Below are positions 10,801-19,300 of a DNA stretch of 64,000 nucleotides, in pieces (position 1 is the stretch's first letter; the number at the start of each line of letters is the position of its first letter). The DNA is from Ostreococcus mediterraneus (Eukaryota; Chlorophyta; Mamiellophyceae; Mamiellales; Bathycoccaceae), in NCBI GenBank assembly GCA_012295225.1, contig WMKK01000001.1, positions 1,056,628 to 1,120,627 of the forward strand, read 5' to 3'. Both the position numbers and the translations under genes were made by a program. The notes beneath the pieces were generated by a model. The model did not search any database. It saw only the letters and a program-made list of their open reading frames with translations, and was not told the origin of the DNA.

Positions 10801-13800
10801 TCACCGAATTGAACAAGGCGAATAAAGTCGCGGCGATGAAGTCGGAGGATGACCTTCGCAAGCAACTCTCGTCGGCGAAGAAGGAACTTGAGCGCTTCAA
10901 TCGCGAAAGCAAGTCGTCTAAGCGAACACTTGCAGAGTCTGTTACGTACTCGTTCAAAGGCAGCGATGCCGAATTGAAGCTCATTCGCAAGGAGCACGAC
11001 GCGCTTCAAGAAAAGGTGCGTCGCATGGAGGAAGAGTACTCGAAGAAGCTCGCGTCGGCGAATTCATCCAACGCGGTTATCGAGTTGCAAGCCGAATTAG
11101 AAAAGGCTCGCATGGAAAGAGAACAAGACTTGCAAGCGATGATGAAACGCGTAGAAGCGGAAAAGTCGGAAAGTGAGCGGGCGTTGCGCGCCGAGCTCGA
11201 AGTGGCGAAGAAAGCCATGACAAACGCGGAGAGTAAGTACGGCGCCGCCATGGCGAGCGCGAGCGCTGCACCAGTGCCTTCGTCGACTGAACGCGGATTC
11301 TGGTCCTCCGTGTTCAAGGGCAACTCCATCGACGCGAGAATTGAAGAACAAGCTTCTCTTCGCGCTGCTGCTGAAAGTGAAGTCAAAGAGGCGCGCGCGC
11401 GTGAAGTTGAGCTTCGTCAACGCGTCGATGCGCTCACCGCTGAAATCCAAGGCGCGTCAAGCCGGGCAGCCAAGGACGTGGCGTCTTTGAAGGAGAAGCT
11501 CGACAAAGCCATGGATGAAGCGTCCAAAAACTTGGCAAGCGCGACTGATGCCGTCGTTCAAAAGTACGAGGCGCGCATCCGCGATATCGAGGCGTCCAGC
11601 GACAAGACTGTCGCCGTCGTGGCGACGCTTCAGGCCGAAGCTGAGAAGGAATTGACGAGTACCGTCGCCAAGCTCATGGCTGAACGCGAACAAGCGATTG
11701 CCGCGGCAGAGCAGACGTTCGCCACTGAGCTTGCCAAGGTTAAAGCTGACGCTGAAAGCAGCGAGGCTGCCAAGCTCGCTGAAGCGTCGGCGATGCAGGC
11801 CAAGATGGTGAGCGCGCAACAAGATGTCATCGCGTGGAAGGATCAAGCCAACTCGTACAAGGCTGAGTTGACAAAGCTTCAAGCGGAGCGCACGGAACTA
11901 TTGACAAAGTTGAAGAACAGTCAAGACACGCTCACGAGCAACATTGCGCAGTCGATCAAAGAGAGCAAGGAGCGCGATGAGGAGATTGTGCGCGCCGTTG
12001 CGAAATCGATGGCGGACGCCACCGTGGAATTCAACGCCAAGCTGCAAGCGTCTCAACAGCAAGCAAGAGAAGCCGAGTCCAAGTTATTGAACTTGCGCAG
12101 TGTATTTGAAACGCGCGCGCGCGAAGTTGCTCAGCAAACTACGAAGGAACTCAAGGAACGCGAGGTGACGCTTGAGAAGAAGCTCAGACAAGCCCAGCGT
12201 GATTACGCGCAACAAGGCAAGATTGTTGAAAGCCTCGAGCACCGCTTATCGACTGCCAAGTCGCAAATGGAAGCGGCAGAAAAGAAGTGGAACAGATTGC
12301 AACGCGAGATGACTGAGGAGTTCGAGCAGCGTTTGACGAAGGAAAAAGTTCCGCTGGCGGAGAAGATCGCCTTTTACGAACAACGCGTCGAGACTTTGAA
12401 GGAGGAAGTCAAAACAGCAAAGAAATCGCGAAGCTTGTTCGGTTCCAAGACGACTTCTGCGGATCCGAATGCGCCTGCCCCGGTCGTAGTCAAGCGTGCG
12501 CTTTTTGAGTTTAACCGCGACAAGCTGCAAGCCGAGGCTGAGGCGAGAGAGGAAGCTGAGCGCGCGTTGACGGCGGCGACTGAAGAAATGCAAGCGCTTA
12601 AACTCAAGTTGGAAGCGGCTCAAGCAGAAATCGAACAAGCCAAGGAAGCGGCGAGACTGGAAGCAGAGAAAAATGTCAGCGTAAGCGTTTCACCGTTCGC
12701 TGCTATTTTTGCACGAATGTTTGGTACTCCGTCAACATCAAAATCGGTAGTCGAAGCGAAGAAGGAGCCTCCTGCCGTCGTCGCTGATCTCACCAAGTCG
12801 CAATCGCTTCAAGCTGAACTCGATGCGACGACAAGGAATTTAGCTGATTTGAAGGCTAAATATGCAGCCGAAGTCGCCGCGGGCGAAGCTAAGGTGCGCA
12901 AAGAGTATGAGTCTAAGCTGACGTCACTGAAGAGCACGGTGTCCACGCTTGAGTCTCAACTTGCCAGCGCCAACAAGACTGCCGAAGCAAAGCTCGCGGC
13001 GGCGATGAAAGCTGCCGAACAAGAGCGAATGGCGATGGAGAAGTCATTGCGTTCTGAAATCGCCGCCGCCAAACAATTGGCGGCGAGTGCAAAGGTTGCG
13101 GCTGAGCGTGAGTACCAAACTGCGTTGCGCGAAGCGAATGCCAAGGCGAAGAAGGAACTTGAAAAGCAAGCCATAGAAGCGGCCGCGGCGCGCGCTGAGT
13201 CCGAAAGGCGCATTCGTGAAAGCGCCAAAAAGGCTATTGACAAGCTCAAGGCTGAAATCGCAGACTTTGATGCGCGCCTTGACGCTCGCGACGAGGATAT
13301 CGAGCGCAAATTTAACGCGCAGTTTGACAAGCTCGTCGAGGATTTCAGACGCGAAGTGGAGAAACTTCAACGTCGCGCCAAGGATGCCGAGTCGATTGCT
13401 ATAGGCAAGGTTGGGGCGGAAGCATTTGCCGAGAACTCTGCCAAGATTGATAATCTCCGCACCAAGTACGAGCGCGAGCTTCAAGACACCATCATCACCA
13501 AAGATAATGCGCTCAGACAAAGCCGCGCAGAGGCAGCCAAGTCCATCGCATCCGAAAAGACTAAGGCTCAGGAGAAATTAGAAAAGCAACTGGATGAACG
13601 TGAAAGGCAAATCAAACTCGATCGTCAAAAACTCGAGCGTTCGTTTGAGAAGACAGAGGCCAAAGATGCGGAAATCAAGGCGTTGAAGCAGTCGCTGGAT
13701 CAAGCCGAGAAGAGGCTTCGCGAATTTAAGGACTTGTCCGACAAGGAAAGCGACGCGATCAGCCGATCTAAGGCGAAAGTGAAGGAGCTCAAAGCTGGCA

Positions 13801-13955
13801 CATCCAAGACCACTATCGAGGCGTCGGATGACATCGTGATTTCAACCGTCGAGTCCACGACGACTGTCACAAAGACGACGGAGACATCCGAAAAGAAGAC
13901 TGGACTGTTCAAGCGCTTCTTCGAGTCGTCATCTAACACGACGACGAAGAAATGA
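7857..13955 (+). CDS. Giant membrane-anchored coiled-coil protein, probably plastid-targeted
   Basis: The ATG at 7857 gives 2,032 residues in one uninterrupted frame. The N-terminus (1-55) is Arg/Ala/Val-rich like an organellar transit peptide. Residues 130-150 hold an acidic/His cluster (H136, H138, H143, H145, H147), a possible metal site. Two hydrophobic helices follow (about 166-190 and 248-268), then about 1,750 residues of Ala/Glu/Lys/Gln-rich heptads with no catalytic motifs. Four short aromatic patches break the coil: GFWSSVFKG, SLFGSK, FAAIFARMFG and, at the C-terminus, GLFKRFFESS. The layout recalls MFP1-type thylakoid filament proteins or golgin/SMC-like tethers, but coiled coils give false homology. 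A structural tether or scaffold at a membrane is the reasonable inference. Confidence 0.85.
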   Translation: MEVRAHVRRGVIGARTTTNAVHATYGSVARVRAVSQAAAARGATVASARSSEDAGEVGRAQFDEGVGVASFRGFKVVNELEIELEVGAGAETSDGCPAPRGSGAGRVGMAGFDSYPGFASFTWMSEDEFEIYEDGHTHDDDGHGHSHGGSSSSSAGKVDPETKALYAGIATASALIAAKTVGVLPKLPEIPMAFTSLIAKENTNAVPAKKQKTSDASSAKSKKTQSMTTTDFGISDKNIQQVAGAALASSVGIATLVGLSGSTSSRTRRRMSASSGSDYGVRSLQRLEELREVMLMEFLEEQRQLGMVKQGKSEKMKGLDEKFQSTLRTIKRDVLQQEIAINGIQQQSTEEQQRALAMLTKEHEAAIKALADAYEKQEAALTAKIARLEAALKETESALAEVKEAMQNMESRHETELRAARGLIRAERELGQSEAAKYRAARDLQKSHVSALKADLALTQLNSSEKFAFLEQQLKDICSSYSARILKEREVAAAALEQERENASEEQIRMLTAFAAENRSTPRADLIAAVAELRAQAEAEKRAIAATYEGALRGAAGERRALKALHESELKKAGNGSSLVFAEISQLKSQLAAAEVSSSQRLNEEIRKAQIDFEQRVVTLKKTHMAQLEQAQRQSSSASGGDAATKVLSESHQVALNAMQKAHADAMQAALAEADKRVADAEALLRERISNMKSTSDAEKAQLLAKLGAERESIIAEVKSEQSLSSAEVEKLKQEYENLLVSAVAQVQSLASADTAALKAALKASTGERRALYAMMRTEAMKKSSASKVDFASEVVATEARVAAYWEQKIKDAEAAKDAQTRQLVKSYETKLSEARSAGGAGDELVKVVAALKKELDEQRAQAEQTLVAAVAEIQASAAADKAAVTALVRTETEDAFRAEKDAIMKAHALEIEALQNAAKTTLSGEEAMKMKQVEDLVKAKLAEAEIAARNASQSSTSSTQSAVTALEKRLLELQKEHEAKITELNKANKVAAMKSEDDLRKQLSSAKKELERFNRESKSSKRTLAESVTYSFKGSDAELKLIRKEHDALQEKVRRMEEEYSKKLASANSSNAVIELQAELEKARMEREQDLQAMMKRVEAEKSESERALRAELEVAKKAMTNAESKYGAAMASASAAPVPSSTERGFWSSVFKGNSIDARIEEQASLRAAAESEVKEARAREVELRQRVDALTAEIQGASSRAAKDVASLKEKLDKAMDEASKNLASATDAVVQKYEARIRDIEASSDKTVAVVATLQAEAEKELTSTVAKLMAEREQAIAAAEQTFATELAKVKADAESSEAAKLAEASAMQAKMVSAQQDVIAWKDQANSYKAELTKLQAERTELLTKLKNSQDTLTSNIAQSIKESKERDEEIVRAVAKSMADATVEFNAKLQASQQQAREAESKLLNLRSVFETRAREVAQQTTKELKEREVTLEKKLRQAQRDYAQQGKIVESLEHRLSTAKSQMEAAEKKWNRLQREMTEEFEQRLTKEKVPLAEKIAFYEQRVETLKEEVKTAKKSRSLFGSKTTSADPNAPAPVVVKRALFEFNRDKLQAEAEAREEAERALTAATEEMQALKLKLEAAQAEIEQAKEAARLEAEKNVSVSVSPFAAIFARMFGTPSTSKSVVEAKKEPPAVVADLTKSQSLQAELDATTRNLADLKAKYAAEVAAGEAKVRKEYESKLTSLKSTVSTLESQLASANKTAEAKLAAAMKAAEQERMAMEKSLRSEIAAAKQLAASAKVAAEREYQTALREANAKAKKELEKQAIEAAAARAESERRIRESAKKAIDKLKAEIADFDARLDARDEDIERKFNAQFDKLVEDFRREVEKLQRRAKDAESIAIGKVGAEAFAENSAKIDNLRTKYERELQDTIITKDNALRQSRAEAAKSIASEKTKAQEKLEKQLDERERQIKLDRQKLERSFEKTEAKDAEIKALKQSLDQAEKRLREFKDLSDKESDAISRSKAKVKELKAGTSKTTIEASDDIVISTVESTTTVTKTTETSEKKTGLFKRFFESSSNTTTKK

Positions 13956-14079
13956 TTATTTAGCTCACGATCGTCGCCGCTCAGGCGTCGCATTTCGAAT
14001 ATTATAGATTCAGAAAGCAAACAAGCAAACCGCCTCGCTCGTCACTGCGCCTCATAGCCCTCCTCGCTGAGCGCCGTAG

Positions 14080-16284
14080 ATGCCGCCGCCATCGTCTGTG
14101 GCGCGCGTCAACGCCGTCGACGTCGTCGACGTCCGCATCATGCCCGCATCCGCGGCGCGAAGCGGCGGTCAACGCGCGCGGCTCTCGCGCGCGGTCGTCG
14201 AAGCGTTGGGCGCGCGCCTAGGTGCACCGATTCGCATAACCATTCGCGCGCGCGCAAGCGAGGAAGCGCCCGCGAGTGACAGCGACGCCGTCATATGTAC
14301 ATGCATCGCGCTCGTCGAACCATGGGACGAACGCACGGGGTTAGCGTGTGAGGTGGACGTCATGGTGATTGAACGTTCGGAGCCGGCGGTTTCGTCGCGC
14401 GACGCGTTTGAGCGCGTGCGCGCCTCCACCGCATCCACGTACGCAGGGACGATTGAATTATTAGAGCTCAAACCGGTGGCGTGTTCGCGCGTGCGCGTGA
14501 CGTACGATGGCGAGGCGAATGAGCTCAGCAGATCTCATGCGGCGTTGCGACGGCTTGTCGTTCGACTGGGCTCAGCCGCCGCGGACGGTCGATGTACTAT
14601 TGACCGCATCGAGCCGCGCGTGGATGGCGAAAGCGTGAGTTTTAGAATCACGGACACAACTACTATTGATGTCGTGCGCGCCGAGGGCGAGACGAGCGTG
14701 AGTGGACGCGGTGCGAACGCGGAGACGCGAGTGGCGGCGGCGGCTCAAGCGTTACAAGCGTTGCGTCAAGCCATCGCTTGGCCGATGAAGTATGGCGCCC
14801 ATGCGCGCGCTTTAGGCGTGACTTTTCCGCGTGGTTTATTGTTGCACGGTCCTCCGGGCACGGGGAAAACAGAGGCGGTGCGAGCAGTCGCGGAAGAGGC
14901 GGGGGCAAAGGTGCACGCGGTGAGCAGCGGGGACGTCTTCGGCGCCTACGCGGGAGAAAGCGAGAAGCGACTGCGCAAGATATTCGACACGGCTCGGCGC
15001 GAAGCGAAAAACGGTACACCGACAGTGATCATGATTGACGAGCTCGATGCGATATGCCCGACGAGAAAGGATGGAAACGCGCACGAGACGCGTATCGTGG
15101 CGCAACTGTTGACGTTGATGGACGGCGCGAGCGCGTCGAACGACATTGTGGTACCGGTGATAGCAACGACGAGTCGACCGAACGCGATCGATCCAGCGCT
15201 ACGCCGTCCCGGGAGATTTGACAAGGAGGTTGAAATGTCGCTGCCCAACATGATGGATCGCGCGGAGATTTTAAAGTTGCACGCAAAATCCATCCCGCTT
15301 GCGAGCGACGTCAATTTCACAGTCATCTCGGAAAGTATCAAGGGCTACAGTGGTGCTGACATCGCAGCTTTATGTCGCGAGGCAGCAATGTGCGCAATTC
15401 AGCGCGTGCGTGATGAGGCTTCTGATCCAGACACCATGGAGGTGCGAATGGCTGATTTTCAAGCGTCTCAAAGCCGTGTGCGCGCCTCAGTCGTTCGAGG
15501 CGTAGCCATAGACTTGCCTCCGATTTCATGGGATGATATTGGCGGGCTCGTGGATGTCAAGAAACGCCTTCGTCAAGCCGTTGAGTGGCCACTGCATCAC
15601 GCCGATGCGTTTAGGCGCTTGGGTCTTCGTCCGCCAAAGGGTATTTTATTGCACGGACCGCCGGGATGCGCGAAGACAACGCTCGCTCGCGCTGCAGCCA
15701 CCGCCTCAGGCGCCACTGTCATCACGCTCACCGCCGCTGACGTCTTTAGCAAGTATTTAGGAGACGGCGAAAAAATTTTGCGAAGCACGTTTACCAAGGC
15801 ACGCAGATCTGCGCCAGCGGTATTACTGCTAGATGAAATCGACGGCATGTGTGGTTCACGCGGCGACGGAGCGTCTGAAGGCGCGCACGACGTCGCCACG
15901 CGATTGCTCTCCGTGTTCTTAACTGAAATGGACGGTCTAGAAACTGTTCCGAGCACTGGAGCCGGCGTTCTCGTTATTGCAACGACGAACCGTCCACAAA
16001 GCCTGGACCCGGCGCTCACGCGTCCCGGACGCCTGGACCTCGTCCTGGAAATTCCACCGCTCGACCTCGCTGGCCGCATCGAAGCCTTACGCGTGCACAC
16101 GCGCGACGTCTCCCTCGATCATGACGTCAATATTGACGAACTTGCCTCTATCGCCGTCGGTTACACCGGCGCAGAGCTTCGTCACGCGGTGAAAGAAGCC
16201 GCGCTCGCTGCGCTACGCGAGGACATGTCCGCCGAAGCCGTTCGTCGCGACCACTTCGTCACCGCCTTGTCCAAACAAAAGTAA
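14080..16284 (+). CDS. Tandem AAA+ ATPase of the CDC48 superfamily, AFG2/SPATA5/CIP111 type
   Basis: The 734-residue protein has an N-terminal double-psi-barrel-like region (1-~215) and two AAA+ modules. D1 has Walker A GPPGTGKT from residue 257, Walker B VIMIDELDA and the arginine-finger segment RRPGRFDKE. D2 has GPPGCAKT near residue 526, LLLDEIDG and TRPGRLDL. Members of the Afg2/Drg1/SPATA5 branch (CIP111 in plants) release Rlp24 during cytoplasmic maturation of the 60S ribosome; this is known of the family, not shown here. The length is close to the 750-1,000 of relatives, with a short N-domain. The D2 Walker A has C-A in place of the usual T-G, as in several Afg2 proteins. Ribosome biogenesis RPF1 and RPL3 also lie in this window. 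Confidence 0.9.
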   Translation: MPPPSSVARVNAVDVVDVRIMPASAARSGGQRARLSRAVVEALGARLGAPIRITIRARASEEAPASDSDAVICTCIALVEPWDERTGLACEVDVMVIERSEPAVSSRDAFERVRASTASTYAGTIELLELKPVACSRVRVTYDGEANELSRSHAALRRLVVRLGSAAADGRCTIDRIEPRVDGESVSFRITDTTTIDVVRAEGETSVSGRGANAETRVAAAAQALQALRQAIAWPMKYGAHARALGVTFPRGLLLHGPPGTGKTEAVRAVAEEAGAKVHAVSSGDVFGAYAGESEKRLRKIFDTARREAKNGTPTVIMIDELDAICPTRKDGNAHETRIVAQLLTLMDGASASNDIVVPVIATTSRPNAIDPALRRPGRFDKEVEMSLPNMMDRAEILKLHAKSIPLASDVNFTVISESIKGYSGADIAALCREAAMCAIQRVRDEASDPDTMEVRMADFQASQSRVRASVVRGVAIDLPPISWDDIGGLVDVKKRLRQAVEWPLHHADAFRRLGLRPPKGILLHGPPGCAKTTLARAAATASGATVITLTAADVFSKYLGDGEKILRSTFTKARRSAPAVLLLDEIDGMCGSRGDGASEGAHDVATRLLSVFLTEMDGLETVPSTGAGVLVIATTNRPQSLDPALTRPGRLDLVLEIPPLDLAGRIEALRVHTRDVSLDHDVNIDELASIAVGYTGAELRHAVKEAALAALREDMSAEAVRRDHFVTALSKQK

Positions 16285-16448
16285 ATAGTCTGTAGCAATT
16301 ATCACTTTTACTTCCAGAGTAAGATTGTATAGTCCCGTGAGTGTTCGCCAAACATTCGCCACTTCGAGCCGTGAATGTCCGTTCGCGTCCCCGAGGGGAA
16401 CAAGACAAAAGGGCACCGTCGCATGCGTCACACCTTTACACGCCTTTC

Positions 16449-16583
16449 ATGACTGCCGACGACGCACGCGAGCCGATCGCGGACGAAGAGAAGGTCAAGA
16501 AGGGCCGCGCGCTGTTCGTGTGGCACGCCGTTATCGCCATCGTGGGTGTATTTGCCGCCAACGCTCGACGTGACAGCGCGTAA
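16449..16583 (+). CDS. Possible 44-residue single-pass membrane microprotein
   Basis: A short frame starts with ATG at 16449 and ends with TAA at 16581-16583, 16 nt before the ATG of the next gene. The peptide has an acidic, Lys-containing head (about 20 residues, DDAREPIADEEKVKKG) and one hydrophobic segment (ALFVWHAVIAIVGVFAA), ending in NARRDSA. This resembles a small tail-anchored protein rather than random translation of GC-rich DNA. No family is recognised. It could be a uORF of the thioesterase mRNA, a first cistron, or chance. Confidence 0.4.
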   Translation: MTADDAREPIADEEKVKKGRALFVWHAVIAIVGVFAANARRDSA

Positions 16584-16599
16584 ATTGATTTCCGTGACG

Positions 16600-17019
16600 A
16601 TGTTTACGACACCCATTCGCGTGCGATTTAGCGAGACCGACGGGCAAGGTGTGGTGTTCAATGCGAATTATGCCATGTATGCCGACGCAGCGTTCGATGA
16701 ATGGCTACTGTTCGTGAAAGGGCGCGAGTGGACGACGACGACGGGACGCGCGCTCCCAGTCGCCGCGACGTCGACGTGGCGATTTAAAAGGAGCGCAAAA
16801 TTTTTAGACGTCGTGGACGTGTCGTGTGAAGTGCCGAGATTTGGCACGACGTCGTTTGATGTTCGTTACGTGGGGACGATTGGTGGTGAGGATTGCTTTG
16901 ATGGACTCGTGACGTATGTTTGCGTGGACGAAGCGTCGCGTCGACCCCTCGCGGTTCCTCTGGACTTGAAGCGCGCGCTGAGCACGAACGCAGCGCACGT
17001 CGGGCCGTCGAGACTCTAG
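16600..17019 (+). CDS. 4HBT-type hotdog thioesterase
   Basis: The 139-residue protein begins MFTTPIRVRF and has the diagnostic 4-hydroxybenzoyl-CoA thioesterase start: RFSETDGQGVVFNANYAMY. The Asp in SETD is the catalytic acid, and the N-A-N-Y helix follows as in YbgC and FadM. The length equals the family norm. It presumably hydrolyses an acyl-CoA or acyl-ACP; the substrate cannot be told. No transit peptide is visible from this start. An in-frame ORF extends upstream to 16546, but the family alignment begins just after the chosen Met. Confidence 0.85.
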   Translation: MFTTPIRVRFSETDGQGVVFNANYAMYADAAFDEWLLFVKGREWTTTTGRALPVAATSTWRFKRSAKFLDVVDVSCEVPRFGTTSFDVRYVGTIGGEDCFDGLVTYVCVDEASRRPLAVPLDLKRALSTNAAHVGPSRL

Positions 17020-17084
17020 TGTATGAAACTACGGTATAATAATAATGATACAGAATAATGCTACTTCTATAATGGTCTAATGGT

Positions 17085-18797
17085 CTAACGGTGGCGCATG
17101 CACGCCACGAAGGCTTCGTTGCCAAACTTCTCAAACTCTTCGTACGTCACATAGCGATTCGAGCGAGCGTTTTTTCTATCAAGAGAGTTTTGACACACCG
17201 ACGACATGAATGCGTCGAGCTGGTCGTCGGACACGTGCCGGTGTCCGAGTCGCATTTGGTTTAAATCTCCAATCAAGCACTCGAGCTCGGCTTCGTCCAA
17301 GATGTTGTCTCGGGACGTGTCGTATCGTTGCCACAACGATCGAAGCACGCCCACCGGAAGGACTTCGTCAACCTTCACGCGCGCTTGCTCGAGCAGCCAA
17401 GCGCCGGCTTTAGGTCTCCATGCTGCTTCTTGAAATTCTTTTGTTTGCATCTCCATCAGTCGACTGACGGTGCGGTCCCATGCGAACTCTTCGTCGCGAG
17501 CTGCGTTTTTACGCGCTGAGTCGTCGCCAGAAGACGACTGAAACAACTCAGCGGGCTCGGTTTCTGCACTCACGAGCAGCTTCACCTTGTGCTCGTACAT
17601 GACATCGATAAATGTAATAAATCGACGCACCAAGTCGAGTCGGTCGGAGCTCAATCGAGGCACGTGACCGACGCCGATGGCGCTGAAGATGCTCGCCAGC
17701 GCGGTGTAGTCGGCGGCGCCCAGCGCGCTGTCGCATAATTCGTGGAAATCAAAGTGTGCGATGCCTCCACCGGCGCGGCGCACGTGTACTAGACGCCCAC
17801 CAACGGCAATTTGTAGAGGTTTAAACGAACGCTCGTGCGCGAGCTCTTGTAATCGATGCGAGAGCCAGGCTTCGCGCTCGCCTCGCGAACCTCGGGACAT
17901 CCACGTCACGCTTTCGTCACCCTCTCTCACGCTTCCTGTAAGTCGATAGTCGCGATCACTCGCCATTTCGTGTACAATGCAACGTTCTTTTATTTGCGCG
18001 ATGCAAGGCAGGAACTGCGAACGATTCAATCCATTCTTGTACAATTCGTCTGGATGACGGTTACTCGTCGTCACGACTTTTACGCCCGCCGCCCAGAGCG
18101 CCTCGAGCAGTCGTCGAATAATCATCGCGTCCGCGACATCGACGATTTGGAACTCATCCAAACACAAAACACGCGTGCGCTGCGCGAGCGCCGTCGCGTA
18201 CACGCCGACAGTGTCCGAATTTCGCGCCGTATCCTTGAGCTTGTGTAACGCCGTGTGCGTCTCGAGCATAAACGAATGAAAATGCTCCCGACGCTTCTCC
18301 ACCCCGCGCTCACCCGCCAGTGTGGCATAAAACAGATCCATGACAAAAGTCTTCCCGGACCCAGGTCCACCGTGAATGTACGCGCCCCCATCGCGCGCCA
18401 CGGGTGCGCCCGAAGCCGTCCCGTCCGCGACGTCAAACAACCCGCCAAACCACCCGCCCGTCTTCACCCTTTGCGCCGCTCGCGACGACTCAGGCTTCAC
18501 GCTCGCGTGCACCGCATCGAGCGCCTCTAACGCTTTAATTTGCGCGTCGTCGTGTCTAATAAACCCTTCGCTCACGAGCCGCCCGTACGCCGCGCTCGGT
18601 CGCTCGCCCGCTTCGGCGAGCGCGAAAAAGTCAATCCCAGACCCCAACGTCGTCGTCGCATCGCGCGCCGTCGCCGACGCCCCAGTCGCCACCGCCCGCA
18701 CGACCGCGCCCGTTATCCGCGCCATCGACGTCGACGCATCGCCAGGCGTCATCGCGCGCGCGAGACGCGCCCGCGACCGGCGCACCGCGAACGCCAT
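17085..18797 (-). CDS. AFG1/ZapE-family ATPase with a C-terminal EF-hand region
   Basis: The first ATG in frame (18797) gives 570 residues with a basic, Ala/Arg-rich start typical of a mitochondrial presequence. The AFG1-like ATPase has Walker A GGPGSGKT (143-150), Walker B VLCLDEFQIVD (~210-220) and sensor TTSNRHPDELYKNGL. AFG1/LACE1 proteins assist turnover and quality control of mitochondrial inner-membrane proteins. After the ATPase, a region near residue 475 onward holds a canonical EF-hand loop, DTSRDNILDEAE, with acidic or hydroxyl ligands at positions 1, 3, 5, 9 and 12, and a second degenerate hand before YEEFEKFG. Calcium control of this ATPase is inferred. The frame continues upstream without ATG to 19016. 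Confidence 0.9.
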   Translation of the reverse strand: MAFAVRRSRARLARAMTPGDASTSMARITGAVVRAVATGASATARDATTTLGSGIDFFALAEAGERPSAAYGRLVSEGFIRHDDAQIKALEALDAVHASVKPESSRAAQRVKTGGWFGGLFDVADGTASGAPVARDGGAYIHGGPGSGKTFVMDLFYATLAGERGVEKRREHFHSFMLETHTALHKLKDTARNSDTVGVYATALAQRTRVLCLDEFQIVDVADAMIIRRLLEALWAAGVKVVTTSNRHPDELYKNGLNRSQFLPCIAQIKERCIVHEMASDRDYRLTGSVREGDESVTWMSRGSRGEREAWLSHRLQELAHERSFKPLQIAVGGRLVHVRRAGGGIAHFDFHELCDSALGAADYTALASIFSAIGVGHVPRLSSDRLDLVRRFITFIDVMYEHKVKLLVSAETEPAELFQSSSGDDSARKNAARDEEFAWDRTVSRLMEMQTKEFQEAAWRPKAGAWLLEQARVKVDEVLPVGVLRSLWQRYDTSRDNILDEAELECLIGDLNQMRLGHRHVSDDQLDAFMSSVCQNSLDRKNARSNRYVTYEEFEKFGNEAFVACMRHR

Positions 18798-19300
18798 CGC
18801 GACCCTCTGACCCGTCGCGTGCTCTTCGATGTTCGCGCGCGACGCGACGCGACGCGGTCGATGAATGCCGAGCCCGCGCGAGCGCGGCGCGAACGCGAAC
18901 GACGCTCGCGGCTCGGACGCGCTCGGACGCGACGCGACGCGCGGTGGCGCGCGCGCGAGCCGAGCGACGCGCGACAGAGGCGCCACGTGGACCCTCGACA
19001 CGACGACACCAACCACGTGCGTCGCTAACGCGCATGTACCGCTACTGTAGACGTCTTAATACTATATACGCGCTCACGCGGTTTTAGCGTGTACCCGTGT
19101 CCGCATACTGTGTACATTGGATACCTATGTGTATACATACGTGTTTTTACGTCCGCGCGTGTCCAATAGTGTACGACATACACACCTATGCGCAGAATCC
19201 ACGCGTTTTCGCGCCAAGAATATTCCCTGACGCGACGTTCACCGGCGCCGCGGACGACGACGACGACGCGCGACTCGCGCGCGCGCGACAGAGGGCGACG
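18798..19300. other. Intergenic region between divergent AFG1 and PPK1 genes
   Basis: About 500 bp with both promoters. The AFG1 frame stays open through 18798-19016 and could be translated only from a non-ATG codon. A TATA-like ACTATATACG lies at about 19058. Between about 19085 and 19190 the sequence is rich in alternating GTAC/GTATAC-like steps. No RNA gene was seen. Confidence 0.45.

Noticed and set aside
17085-19016. Longer AFG1 protein starting at 19016
   Set aside because: That codon is GTG and no in-frame ATG occurs before 18797. The upstream stretch is Arg/Ala-rich, so a non-ATG start cannot be excluded.
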